This document shows positions 35,566-44,351 of a stretch of DNA of 64,000 nt, one piece after another. Position 1 is the first letter of the stretch; every line of letters begins with the position of its first letter. The stretch is taken from the NCBI RefSeq assembly GCF_000265385.1, contig NC_018013.1, positions 3,144,501-3,208,500 on the forward strand, written 5' to 3'. The notes beneath the pieces were generated by a model. It made no database searches and had not been told where the DNA came from. It was given only the letters and a program-made list of their open reading frames with translations. The DNA comes from Aequorivita sublithincola DSM 14238. GTDB lineage: Bacteria; Bacteroidota; Bacteroidia; Flavobacteriales; Flavobacteriaceae. The position numbers and the translations under genes are program-made.

Positions 35566-38500
35566 TTAGAAATCAAACCCCAATCCAAAAGTAATACGTG
35601 TTCCTTCCTCAGAATTGAATACACTAAAGTTTGCATTCAGGCCACCGGCTCCATTAATCCACAAACCGCCACCACGAGAGTTGTGCCATTTTTTTGATGG
35701 GTCATCTTTTATCCAAATTCGTCCCAAATCTGCACCTACATAAAGTCCGGTGTCTATTGGTATTAGTCCAATTTTAAACGAAGGTAAACTGTAACGGAAA
35801 TCTGCACTACCTACCAAAAACGACTTCCCGCTAAACCGCTGCTCCCGATACCCCCGCAATCCATTATCTTCCCCGAGAGTGGCTGCCTGATAAAACTGAT
35901 AACGCCCGCCAATATTAACTTGATTGCGCACATTTGTTTTTAAAACCAACTTTCTATTTTTGGTTAAATGGTTGTAAAAGCCTATCCGTGATTTTATAAA
36001 GCCATGTATATCGTCCGTATCCTTCAAATTATCAGTCACACCCACATTTAAGTCAAACATCATCCCAATAGTTGGGTTTCGGATTTCATCGTAACTTCTG
36101 TAATTATAAATTGCTTCCAAAGTTCCGAAAAAACTGTTTTTATTCATATTCGGAATACTCACATCAGAAATAATTGAAACGTTGGAATTGTTCACATCAT
36201 AACTATCAAAAGTAGTTTGTAGCTTGAAGAAACTACCAAAATTACTATTTCGAAGCAATCCTACGTTGGCAGAAATGTGTTGCACTTCTACCCTATTGTA
36301 TTCAAACCCCTTTTCATCTTGAAAATTCTCCGTTTCATTTCCGAAGCCGAAAAAATTAATATTGTAATTGGGACTAGTAAGACTTGCTCCAAAACTAAGA
36401 TTCAAATCATCCTGAATATTGGCAAACTCTCCCGAATAAGAAAGCTCGAAACTATTTTGATCCGTGAAGTAAGCAGCACCTAAAACATGTTTCTGCGAAA
36501 AAGGGTTTCGCTGAAAATTATCAACCCTATAAACGTATTGCAAAGCAGCACGAAATCCATCGTCTGGATTGTAACCTATTGCCGAAACAAAGCCTTGATT
36601 GCGTTCTATCTGTTTTCTAAAATCATAAGTATTTAGGTTGTAAACATCCGTAAAACGAATAGTTCCACCGTTTTTTGATTCAACAATACTCGGAAAGCTT
36701 TCAGAATCGTAAACTTTTACTCGTCTTCCTTCATTTAAAGCATAAGTGTCTTCATCATTACCGCCAATAGCTCGAATGTATATAAGATCGTTTTCCTTGC
36801 CATTTACAATAAATTTATCCTTACCGCTAAGGCCATAAACCCAGATTTCTTTGGTGTCTTTATGATTATAGGTTCTATCTGTAAGGGTAACAGATATTAC
36901 ACCATTAATGGTTGTAAATGTTTTGATATTTGTCTTTCCATCTGGTAAACGGGTAATCTCAAAAACATCGTCATAATCCGTTCCCACAACGGTTTGTAAG
37001 GTTGAAAGAAAGGTGTAATACTTATCGGCAATAGCGACCAAATTCTCCCTTCTATCTTTCAGTTTTTGCTTAATGTCTGCTAAAGATTCATCTTGAACTT
37101 CTTGCGGAATTTCATTAAAAGCCTTTTCAATAACCGCATCCGTAATACTGTCTTGAATGGATTTTGCTAAATACTTCCATTGACTTCTACCTGAATTTTC
37201 CAGTAACGCCCTGTCTAGAATAATACTTTCTTTATTGAATCGTTTTAAATCAGTTATATTTTCACCATAAACCTGACTCTCAAAAGATCCGTTGAAAAGC
37301 GAACGCGTTAAATCTGAAATATTACCTTCAAAACTTGAAAAAGCGTTGTCCCGATTCTTGGGAATGGGAACAAACACGTTCTTTTTATATCTGTTGAAGT
37401 ATTCCGCCCATTGCCAATGATCTGGTTCACGGTCCCAATAACCAATGAGCATATCAAACAATCGAGATTTTATATAATTTTCTTCATCCAAAGAAACATC
37501 GCCAGTTTTTTGAAGTTTTATAAGAATATCATCCGTAGTTTCCACATCGTCTGGATATTTGAAAAGACCTTCGCCTTCACTGCTTTCAGAAGGTTCAATG
37601 GAAATTAAATACAATTCATCCCCAAAGGTTTCATTATAATTTCCCAATCGCTTTTGTTTGGGAACATAATAAAGCTGCGGCGTAGTGTAAAATATATTGA
37701 TAGCCCTTGCAAGATCAGGAACAGCCATAACCGCATATGGGTGGGAAGCGGTGTAAAAGCCTATTCCCTGCCCCTTCAAATTTGGTGCGTCCACTTTCTC
37801 AGGTTCGGAAGGTTCGTTTTTATTGTCGTCAAAAACTATTTTTCTTGAAATCTGCAAGGCTTTCTTACCCATTTTCCGCATTCGGTAGCGATTGCCTTTT
37901 TGATCGGTCAGTAATAGTGAATTGTAATCTGCCCCCTTAGTTTCATTTATAACTTTTAAACCTCCATAAAGTGTATCCAAGGACGCCACTTGAGCTGTGA
38001 CTGGCTTGGAATAGGCGTCCTTATATTTAGATCCCCAAATGGTTTTAAAGAACAACGCTTCGCTAATACTATCTTGTTTGTAAATTGGAACAGTGTATTG
38101 CTGCGGAAACATTTTAGGATAAATAGAAATATCTAATTTTTTTGGAGCAGGAATCACTTCCTTTTGAAAGAGAAGTTTTGGCTCGTGATTTTCGCCTTTC
38201 ACAAAATAACGAACCCATGAAGAACCATCATCAAAAACATCTAAAACTGCAAATCCCTGCGCTCCAGTGCTAAAAAAACCGTCTTTGCCAGTGGCAGCGT
38301 AAGATTCCTTAGAGCCAGCTCCAGAAACAATTTGCTGAAATCCATCCTTTTCAATGTATTGTAAGTTATGATCGTGACCGGAAACAAAAACCAATCTTTT
38401 ATTGTTCTTGGCGAGCTGCTGTAGGCGAATCATCAAATTATTGTAAAGCTCATTATATCTATCTTGCACCGAAACACCGCCTCGCGAACGTATTTGCACA

Positions 38501-39279
38501 ACCAAAGAAGACAAAACTGGTAATGGAATTTTTTTCTGAAAAGGGTATAAATGTTTTTCCAAAGCAAAGTATCCACCGTGGTTTCCGTTAGTAAACATTG
38601 GATGGTGCATTGCAAAAACAATGGTTTTGTTTTGGTTCTTTTCTAGTGCTAATTCCAGTTCAATAAAAAATTTTTCACGGGTTTTGATATCGCAATTCTG
38701 GTTTATTGTGGGATTTTTGTTCCAATCTTCTAAAAACCATTGCGTATCGATCACTATCAACTGAATATCATCAGAAACCGTGATGCTTTCCAAGGGGCAA
38801 CCGTTGCTGGGCCTAAAAGCATCTTGATCTGGGAACTTAGATTCCACGTAATTTTCTTCGCGAGCTACACCAACAACGCCATCGTTATACCATTCATGGT
38901 TGCCGGGAATAAAAATAGTATGTCCGTCATAATCTTTTAATGAATTATGCTGCGCATCTATCATATTTTCAGATAGCTTTCGGCGTGGGTGTCCTTCTGG
39001 ATCCATTCCAGCTGGATAAATATTGTCGCCCAAAAAGATGGTATAGTTCCCTGGTATTTTTTCTTTCTTCAAATATTTTTTAAAAGTGATAAGCGCATCG
39101 CTCATTCCACCCATTGGCGAAAGGCCAGCATCACCCACTAAATAAAAGGTCTTTTCTACTTTTTTATCTGAAGGATATATAGGTTTTGCATCTTTATCCT
39201 TAAACTGAGGTGCATAAGTCGCACAGGAGGAAATAAGACAAACCGTAAAAAATAGAAAAGAAAACTTTTTAAAAATCAT
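35566..39279 (-). CDS. Surface lipoprotein: calcineurin-like phosphatase + degenerate kinase-like region + Omp85-like barrel (paralog A)
   Basis: 1237 residues from the ATG at 39279; the longer frame to 39330 overlaps the next gene. A lipoprotein signal ends LISSC (Cys19). A calcineurin-like phosphoesterase follows with all metal motifs: GDAG (49-52), LGDNIYPAG (83-91), GNHEW (126-130), MHHPMF (224-229), GHDHN (301-305). Residues about 435-655 resemble atypical HipA/Fam20/CotH-type kinases (SLLLTDQKGNRYRMRKM), but the catalytic stretch reads GYWDREPDHW and IPKNRDNAF, weaker than in paralog B. The C-terminal 350 residues form a BamA/surface-antigen barrel (NGLRGYREQRFSGKSFLVG, ending GTRITFGLGFDF). 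It lies seven bases behind paralog B, in one operon. The substrate is unknown. Confidence 0.85.
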   Translation of the reverse strand: MIFKKFSFLFFTVCLISSCATYAPQFKDKDAKPIYPSDKKVEKTFYLVGDAGLSPMGGMSDALITFKKYLKKEKIPGNYTIFLGDNIYPAGMDPEGHPRRKLSENMIDAQHNSLKDYDGHTIFIPGNHEWYNDGVVGVAREENYVESKFPDQDAFRPSNGCPLESITVSDDIQLIVIDTQWFLEDWNKNPTINQNCDIKTREKFFIELELALEKNQNKTIVFAMHHPMFTNGNHGGYFALEKHLYPFQKKIPLPVLSSLVVQIRSRGGVSVQDRYNELYNNLMIRLQQLAKNNKRLVFVSGHDHNLQYIEKDGFQQIVSGAGSKESYAATGKDGFFSTGAQGFAVLDVFDDGSSWVRYFVKGENHEPKLLFQKEVIPAPKKLDISIYPKMFPQQYTVPIYKQDSISEALFFKTIWGSKYKDAYSKPVTAQVASLDTLYGGLKVINETKGADYNSLLLTDQKGNRYRMRKMGKKALQISRKIVFDDNKNEPSEPEKVDAPNLKGQGIGFYTASHPYAVMAVPDLARAINIFYTTPQLYYVPKQKRLGNYNETFGDELYLISIEPSESSEGEGLFKYPDDVETTDDILIKLQKTGDVSLDEENYIKSRLFDMLIGYWDREPDHWQWAEYFNRYKKNVFVPIPKNRDNAFSSFEGNISDLTRSLFNGSFESQVYGENITDLKRFNKESIILDRALLENSGRSQWKYLAKSIQDSITDAVIEKAFNEIPQEVQDESLADIKQKLKDRRENLVAIADKYYTFLSTLQTVVGTDYDDVFEITRLPDGKTNIKTFTTINGVISVTLTDRTYNHKDTKEIWVYGLSGKDKFIVNGKENDLIYIRAIGGNDEDTYALNEGRRVKVYDSESFPSIVESKNGGTIRFTDVYNLNTYDFRKQIERNQGFVSAIGYNPDDGFRAALQYVYRVDNFQRNPFSQKHVLGAAYFTDQNSFELSYSGEFANIQDDLNLSFGASLTSPNYNINFFGFGNETENFQDEKGFEYNRVEVQHISANVGLLRNSNFGSFFKLQTTFDSYDVNNSNVSIISDVSIPNMNKNSFFGTLEAIYNYRSYDEIRNPTIGMMFDLNVGVTDNLKDTDDIHGFIKSRIGFYNHLTKNRKLVLKTNVRNQVNIGGRYQFYQAATLGEDNGLRGYREQRFSGKSFLVGSADFRYSLPSFKIGLIPIDTGLYVGADLGRIWIKDDPSKKWHNSRGGGLWINGAGGLNANFSVFNSEEGTRITFGLGFDF

Positions 39280-39286
39280 AAATCCA

Positions 39287-42200
39287 TTACATTGAAAAAG
39301 CGACTCCAAAGGTAAAGCGTAATCCTTCATCTCCAGTAAAAAGATTAAAAGTTCCGCTCAAAATATCTGCAGTATTTACCCAAACACCGCCACCATAACT
39401 ACTGTGCAAAACGTCTGAAGTATCATTCGGCACCCAAACACGACCCACGTCATAACCTCCAAAAACCCCAATCTGCACTGGAACAAGAGCAGTTCTAAAT
39501 TTATTGAAACTATAGCGAAGATCTGCTCCTGCTACTGCTGCACTCCTACCCGTAAAACGTTCGTTTCTATATGCTCTCAGTCCGGTATCGCTTCCTAATT
39601 GTGCGCCTTGGTAAAACTCAAAATTGTTTCCTATGTTAAATTGACCACGAACATCTGTTTTTAGAACAAGTTTTCTGTTTCGAGTTAAGGCGTTATAAAA
39701 AACAATTTGTGGTTTTACGTATCCAAAAACACGGTCGCTATTTTCCACATTTTGTGTTCCACCTAAAACTAGTGTAAAATCCATCCCGCGGGTCGGGTTC
39801 ACCTTATTGTCATAGCTTTCATATTCATAAGTTCCTTCGGCAGTAACGAAATACTTTGTTTCATCAAGATCTGCGCTGTTTGGATTTAGCGAGATAAATC
39901 TTCCTGGAGTGTTTTCAACTTCAATTCCTTCAAAAGTGGCTTTAAATTGAAACATGCTTCCGAAAGGAGAATCTTTTTTAATACCAATGGAACCGCCGTA
40001 GCCGCCTATGCGAACTCGGTTATAATCTTTTTCTAAATCGAATTCATAATCAGGGTTGATTGTTTCATTTCCGAAACCGAAAAAGTTTTCTGAAAAGTTA
40101 GGGTTTTTGAAATAACCTCCCAAAAGGAAATTCCAGTTTCCAAAGATATTGGCGAACTCGCCTTCATAGCTTGCATCAAAACTATTTGTTCCAAAATAAT
40201 AACCCAAAGCTACTCTATGCTGCTGCGAAAAAGGATTCCGCTGAAAACCGTTAACGGTATAAACATCTGAAATACCAATCTTAAAACCATCATCAGGATT
40301 GTAGCCCAATGCAGGAAGAAAAAGGTTTACGCTTTGAATCTGTTTTTTAACGTCATACGTGTTAAAATCATAATTGTCAGTGAATCTAAAGGCTGCACCG
40401 CCTTTTTCTTCCACCGTATTTTTCTTGCTTTTTTGATCGTAAACTTTCACTTTCCGACCGTTCGCAATTTTATAAGTATCGTTGTTCTGACCACCAATAA
40501 TTCTAATAAAAATTGGTCTATTGCCTTTTCCTTTCACCTCAAAAACGTCATCATCATCTAATCCATAAACCCAAATTTCGCAAGTTTCATTTGCGTCAAA
40601 AGTGCGATCTACCATTACATCTGCTTTTTCACCATCTTTAAGACGGTAGGTTTTGATATTCGTTTTTCCTTCAGGCAAACGAGTGATTTCAAATAAATCA
40701 TCTTTATCTGTTCCTGTAATTACTTGCAGTTTGGCCAAATAATCATAATATTCTTGTGCTATTTTTACGATATTATCTCGTCTTCCCTTTAATTTATTTT
40801 CAATATCGGCTGCTGTTTCGTCTTGTGCCTCTTTCGGAAGGTCTCTAAAGGCGTTTTCGATTACTTCATCTGTAACATTCTCTTGAATGTATTTAGCTTC
40901 GGCTAACCAAGTGTCTTTTCCTTCGTTTTGGATTAATGCGTGATCCAGTTTTATCCCAGCAGAATTAAACCATTTGGTATGTTTAAGCTCCGCACCATAC
41001 ACCTGAAATTGGCGAGAAGTGTTGAATAGTGTTCTTGCCAAATCCAACAAACCACCATCAAAATTTGAATACACTTGATCTCTATCGCGTGGAATTGGAT
41101 CAAAAGTTCTTGAACCATCATCGTTGTCGTGCTGCGTAAAACGCCACTGATCGTTATGACGGTCCCAATCTCCCACCAACATATCAAAAATTCTGGCGCG
41201 GATATAGGCTTTCTCGTTCAATTTGTATTTTTCGTCCTTTCTTAATTTGGCCAAAAGATCGTCCGTACTCTCAACATCATCTGGATTATCAAAAAGATCT
41301 CCGTCAAAAGCTTTATCGGGACGTTCCACAATCATATAAAGCTCATCACCATAATTTTCATTGAATTCTCCCAGAGCCTTTTGTTTTGGTACGTAATAAA
41401 GTTTGGGATTTGTATGGAGAATATTCGCTGCATCCGATAATTTTGGAATCGTAAAAGCCCCATAAGGATGGGCAGCCGTATAAAAATCGAGAATCAAATC
41501 TTCTGGAATGGTGTTCTTGAAATCGTTTTCAACTTCCTTATTCTTGACAATTACGTTTTGCAGAAATTGTAGGGCACTTTTCTTCATTGCCCGCATATTA
41601 TAAGTGCGTCCGTCCTTATCTTCCAAACGAAGTGAGCGGGTTTGGTGGCCACCACCAGCGCGAATTACATTTAAACCACCATAAAGCGTGTCTAAAAGAA
41701 CTGTTTTTGCAGTTACATCTGTGCCATAAACTTTACGGTAATGCTTACCCCAAACTGTTTTATAAAAACCAGTTTTCTCAACCATTTCATCTGTATAAAT
41801 ACTGGATTTCGTCGTTTCTGGAAAGTTCTCGTGAAGTGTAGAGAAATCGAACTTTTTTAAGGCTGGGTTTACTTCTTTTTCAAAAAGCATTTCAGAAGTA
41901 CCGTCTTCATTTGCTTTAAAAAATTGTACTGTGGAAGCTCCATTTTTATAAACATCCATTCTCGCAAAACCTTCTTGCCCAGCCACAAACTGCCCGTACT
42001 GTCCAAGGGCTGCTGCCGTGGCGCCAGAACCTGAACCAGAAACGATCTGCTTTACTGGTCCGTTTTCACTGTATTGTAAGGATTCATCAAGCGCAGAAAC
42101 AAAAACTAATCTATCCAAGTCTTTGGTTAGCACTTTCAATCTGTCCATCAATTCATTATAACGTTCGTTATAACGATCTTGTTTAGAGATTGCTCCTTGA

Positions 42201-42961
42201 ATTTTTACTTGCTTAATAAAAGTGCTGAAAAAATCCTTGTGAATCATAGGGTATTTTCCGCCGTGTTCGCCATAGGTTATCAAAGGATGATACATTGCAA
42301 AAACGATTGTTTTGGTGGCGTTTTTCTTCAATTCGCCTTCAATTTCTGTGAAGAGTTTATCACGGGTTTTTATATCACACTTATCATTCATCTTTGGATA
42401 TTTGTCCCAATCTTCCAAAAACCATTGCGTATCTAAAACGATTAATTGCGTGTCTTTATCCACATCGATACTTTCCAATGGGCAGCCATTGTTGGGTTGA
42501 AGAACATCGGCATCATTGAAACGAGCTTTTAGGAAATCTTCTTCAAACTCCAATCCGTCCACACCGCTTTTCCAGTCGCGATTACCTGGAATTACTACAA
42601 CTTTTCCTTTAAAATCTTTTAAAGCGTCAATTTGCAACTGCATAGATGTTTCGGCTTTCTTCTTTTTCGCCTCGTCTTTTGGCGGCATTCCTTCAGGAAA
42701 AAAACTGTTTCCCAAAAACAGAACATAACTATCTTCGGAATTGTTTTTAGACAAATAATTCTTTAGGGAGTTGACAGAATTGGATATTTCAGAATCACCA
42801 GTTCCCGCATTTCCAATAAGATAAAATGAATTATCCACTTCCGCTTTGGAAGTTATTGTTTGGGAGGAATCCTGATTAGCTGAATTTTGTGGTTGATACG
42901 TAGCGCAAGCTGAGAAGAGAATGCTTGCCGTAAAAGTTATAAAGATGTTAATTTTATTCAT
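39287..42961 (-). CDS. Surface lipoprotein: degenerate phosphatase + kinase-like region + Omp85-like barrel (paralog B)
   Basis: 1224 residues. Lipoprotein signal with SAC (Cys19). The phosphoesterase domain aligns with paralog A throughout, yet every metal motif is altered: GNAG (50-53) for GDAG, LGNSFFPEG (83-91) for LGDNIYPAG, GNRDW (126-130) for GNHEW, MYHPLI for MHHPMF, ALDES (290-294) for GHDHN. The kinase-like part (about 430-645) is well formed: SLRLEDKDGRTYNMRAM, FDMLVGDWDRHNDQWRF (592-608) and DPIPRDRDQVYSNFDGG (621-637), recalling the DRH and metal-Asp motifs of atypical kinases. A barrel ends the protein (GLRAYRNERFTGRSA, GLRFTFGVAFSM). A dead phosphatase with an apparently sound kinase-like domain is inferred. 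Confidence 0.85.
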   Translation of the reverse strand: MNKINIFITFTASILFSACATYQPQNSANQDSSQTITSKAEVDNSFYLIGNAGTGDSEISNSVNSLKNYLSKNNSEDSYVLFLGNSFFPEGMPPKDEAKKKKAETSMQLQIDALKDFKGKVVVIPGNRDWKSGVDGLEFEEDFLKARFNDADVLQPNNGCPLESIDVDKDTQLIVLDTQWFLEDWDKYPKMNDKCDIKTRDKLFTEIEGELKKNATKTIVFAMYHPLITYGEHGGKYPMIHKDFFSTFIKQVKIQGAISKQDRYNERYNELMDRLKVLTKDLDRLVFVSALDESLQYSENGPVKQIVSGSGSGATAAALGQYGQFVAGQEGFARMDVYKNGASTVQFFKANEDGTSEMLFEKEVNPALKKFDFSTLHENFPETTKSSIYTDEMVEKTGFYKTVWGKHYRKVYGTDVTAKTVLLDTLYGGLNVIRAGGGHQTRSLRLEDKDGRTYNMRAMKKSALQFLQNVIVKNKEVENDFKNTIPEDLILDFYTAAHPYGAFTIPKLSDAANILHTNPKLYYVPKQKALGEFNENYGDELYMIVERPDKAFDGDLFDNPDDVESTDDLLAKLRKDEKYKLNEKAYIRARIFDMLVGDWDRHNDQWRFTQHDNDDGSRTFDPIPRDRDQVYSNFDGGLLDLARTLFNTSRQFQVYGAELKHTKWFNSAGIKLDHALIQNEGKDTWLAEAKYIQENVTDEVIENAFRDLPKEAQDETAADIENKLKGRRDNIVKIAQEYYDYLAKLQVITGTDKDDLFEITRLPEGKTNIKTYRLKDGEKADVMVDRTFDANETCEIWVYGLDDDDVFEVKGKGNRPIFIRIIGGQNNDTYKIANGRKVKVYDQKSKKNTVEEKGGAAFRFTDNYDFNTYDVKKQIQSVNLFLPALGYNPDDGFKIGISDVYTVNGFQRNPFSQQHRVALGYYFGTNSFDASYEGEFANIFGNWNFLLGGYFKNPNFSENFFGFGNETINPDYEFDLEKDYNRVRIGGYGGSIGIKKDSPFGSMFQFKATFEGIEVENTPGRFISLNPNSADLDETKYFVTAEGTYEYESYDNKVNPTRGMDFTLVLGGTQNVENSDRVFGYVKPQIVFYNALTRNRKLVLKTDVRGQFNIGNNFEFYQGAQLGSDTGLRAYRNERFTGRSAAVAGADLRYSFNKFRTALVPVQIGVFGGYDVGRVWVPNDTSDVLHSSYGGGVWVNTADILSGTFNLFTGDEGLRFTFGVAFSM

Positions 42962-43014
42962 ATAAATTTTTGGATATTGATTTTTTAGTACTTTGGATAA
43001 CTAAATCTTAAACT

Positions 43015-44199
43015 ATGAGTGATATTGTTGAAGCTGCTGATAAATTTATTTTTCAACTCTTTAAAGACAAGCTTCCAAATACCTTTATTTACCATAATTA
43101 CAAACATTCTTGTCGTGTTCATAAAAGTATAAATGAAATCATTGAAAACTCCCAAATTGATGTTAAAGATGCTAAAATACTACGTTTAGCGGCTTTGCTT
43201 CACGATACAGGCTACACAGTTTCTAGGGAAAACCACGAAGAAGAAGGCGTTAAAATCGCCACCGAATTCCTGAAGGAGCACAATGTAGAAGACGATATAA
43301 TAGAAGGTGTTAAGAAATGTATTCTCGCAACAAAATTTAAAGATACCGTCCCGAATTCCGAACTCGAAAAAATAATACGCGACGCCGATACCTCTCATCT
43401 TGGAAAGGATTATTTTGAAGAAGCCAGTGAATTTTTAAGGCAGGAATTACAATTGCAAAATATTCAAAAATACACAGCTGAAGAATGGATTGATCTAAAC
43501 ATTAAGATGCTTTTGGAAGAACACCAATTTTACACGGATTATGCGTTGAAAAACTGGTTACCAGTAAAAGAAGATAATCTTGCAAAATTGTTTAAAGACA
43601 AAAAAAAGAAAAAGGAAAAGATTCAAAAAGAACGCGTAAAAGCGAAGTTAAAAGCGAAATACAAAAATGACAGTCCCGAACGTGGCATACAGACTTTTTA
43701 TAGAACTGCCCTGCGTAACCACATGAAATTGAGCGACATTGCAGACACCAAAGCAAACATAATGCTCTCGGTAAACGCTATTATAATTTCGTTGGTACTT
43801 TCCAATCTTATCTCTAAGTTGGACAACAATAATTACTTGATAATCCCAACGGCTATATTCATTCTTTTTAGTGCCATAACGATGATTCTGGCAGTAATAG
43901 CAACACGTCCCAACGTAACCCGCGGCGAGTTTACCAAGGAAGATGTTGAGAAACGAAACGTAAACCTAACCTTCTTTGGAAATTTCCACAAAATGGAATT
44001 GGAACAATTTGAATGGGCTATTGACGAACTTTTGAAGGATAGAAATTATGTTTACAAATCCCTAACGAAGGATTTATATTTCTTAGGAAAAGTTCTGGAC
44101 AGAAAATATAGAATCTTAAGATTGACTTATACTATATTCGTAGCAGGAACCATAATTTCTCTTATATCTTTTGCAGTATTCTTTTATTTGGAAATGTAG
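43015..44199 (+). CDS. HD-domain phosphohydrolase fused to DUF5706 (Pycsar effector-like) membrane domain
   Basis: 394 residues. The N-terminal HD domain has YHNYKHSCRVHKSINEI (His31), LAALLHDTGYT (His63-Asp64), HEEEGVKIA and EKIIRDADTSHLG (Asp123/125), so the metal ligands look complete. A Lys-rich linker (about 194-218) leads to QTFYRTALRNHMKLSDIADTKANIMLSVNAIIISLVLSNL, the hallmark of DUF5706, the membrane domain also used by PycTM effectors of Pycsar anti-phage systems. Helices are at about 247-268, 273-296 and 372-392. HD domains of this kind often cleave nucleotide phosphoesters; a cyclic-nucleotide or alarmone substrate is inferred. No adjacent cyclase gene is visible. Divergent from paralog B. 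Confidence 0.85.
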   Translation: MSDIVEAADKFIFQLFKDKLPNTFIYHNYKHSCRVHKSINEIIENSQIDVKDAKILRLAALLHDTGYTVSRENHEEEGVKIATEFLKEHNVEDDIIEGVKKCILATKFKDTVPNSELEKIIRDADTSHLGKDYFEEASEFLRQELQLQNIQKYTAEEWIDLNIKMLLEEHQFYTDYALKNWLPVKEDNLAKLFKDKKKKKEKIQKERVKAKLKAKYKNDSPERGIQTFYRTALRNHMKLSDIADTKANIMLSVNAIIISLVLSNLISKLDNNNYLIIPTAIFILFSAITMILAVIATRPNVTRGEFTKEDVEKRNVNLTFFGNFHKMELEQFEWAIDELLKDRNYVYKSLTKDLYFLGKVLDRKYRILRLTYTIFVAGTIISLISFAVFFYLEM

Positions 44200-44351
44200 T
44201 TTGAAATATTATTTCATATCCGTTTTAAAATTATATTAGTAAAAAATCTGCGACCCGAGCGATAGCGAACTGGCGAAGCAAATCTGATGAATAATTTTTC
44301 CGGAGATTACGCATATTTACGCAGAATATATTTTGCCGAGATTCCTAAAAA
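44200..44351. other. Convergent spacer with relic repeat words
   Basis: 150 bases between two convergent genes. It contains CCCGAGCGATAGCGAACTGG and GATTACGCATATTTACGCAG words, related to the repeat at 1148-1235. No clear terminator hairpin was seen. Confidence 0.5.

Noticed and set aside
39280..39330. Longer N-terminus for paralog A
   Set aside because: It would overlap the end of paralog B and put 17 residues before a normal lipoprotein signal peptide.
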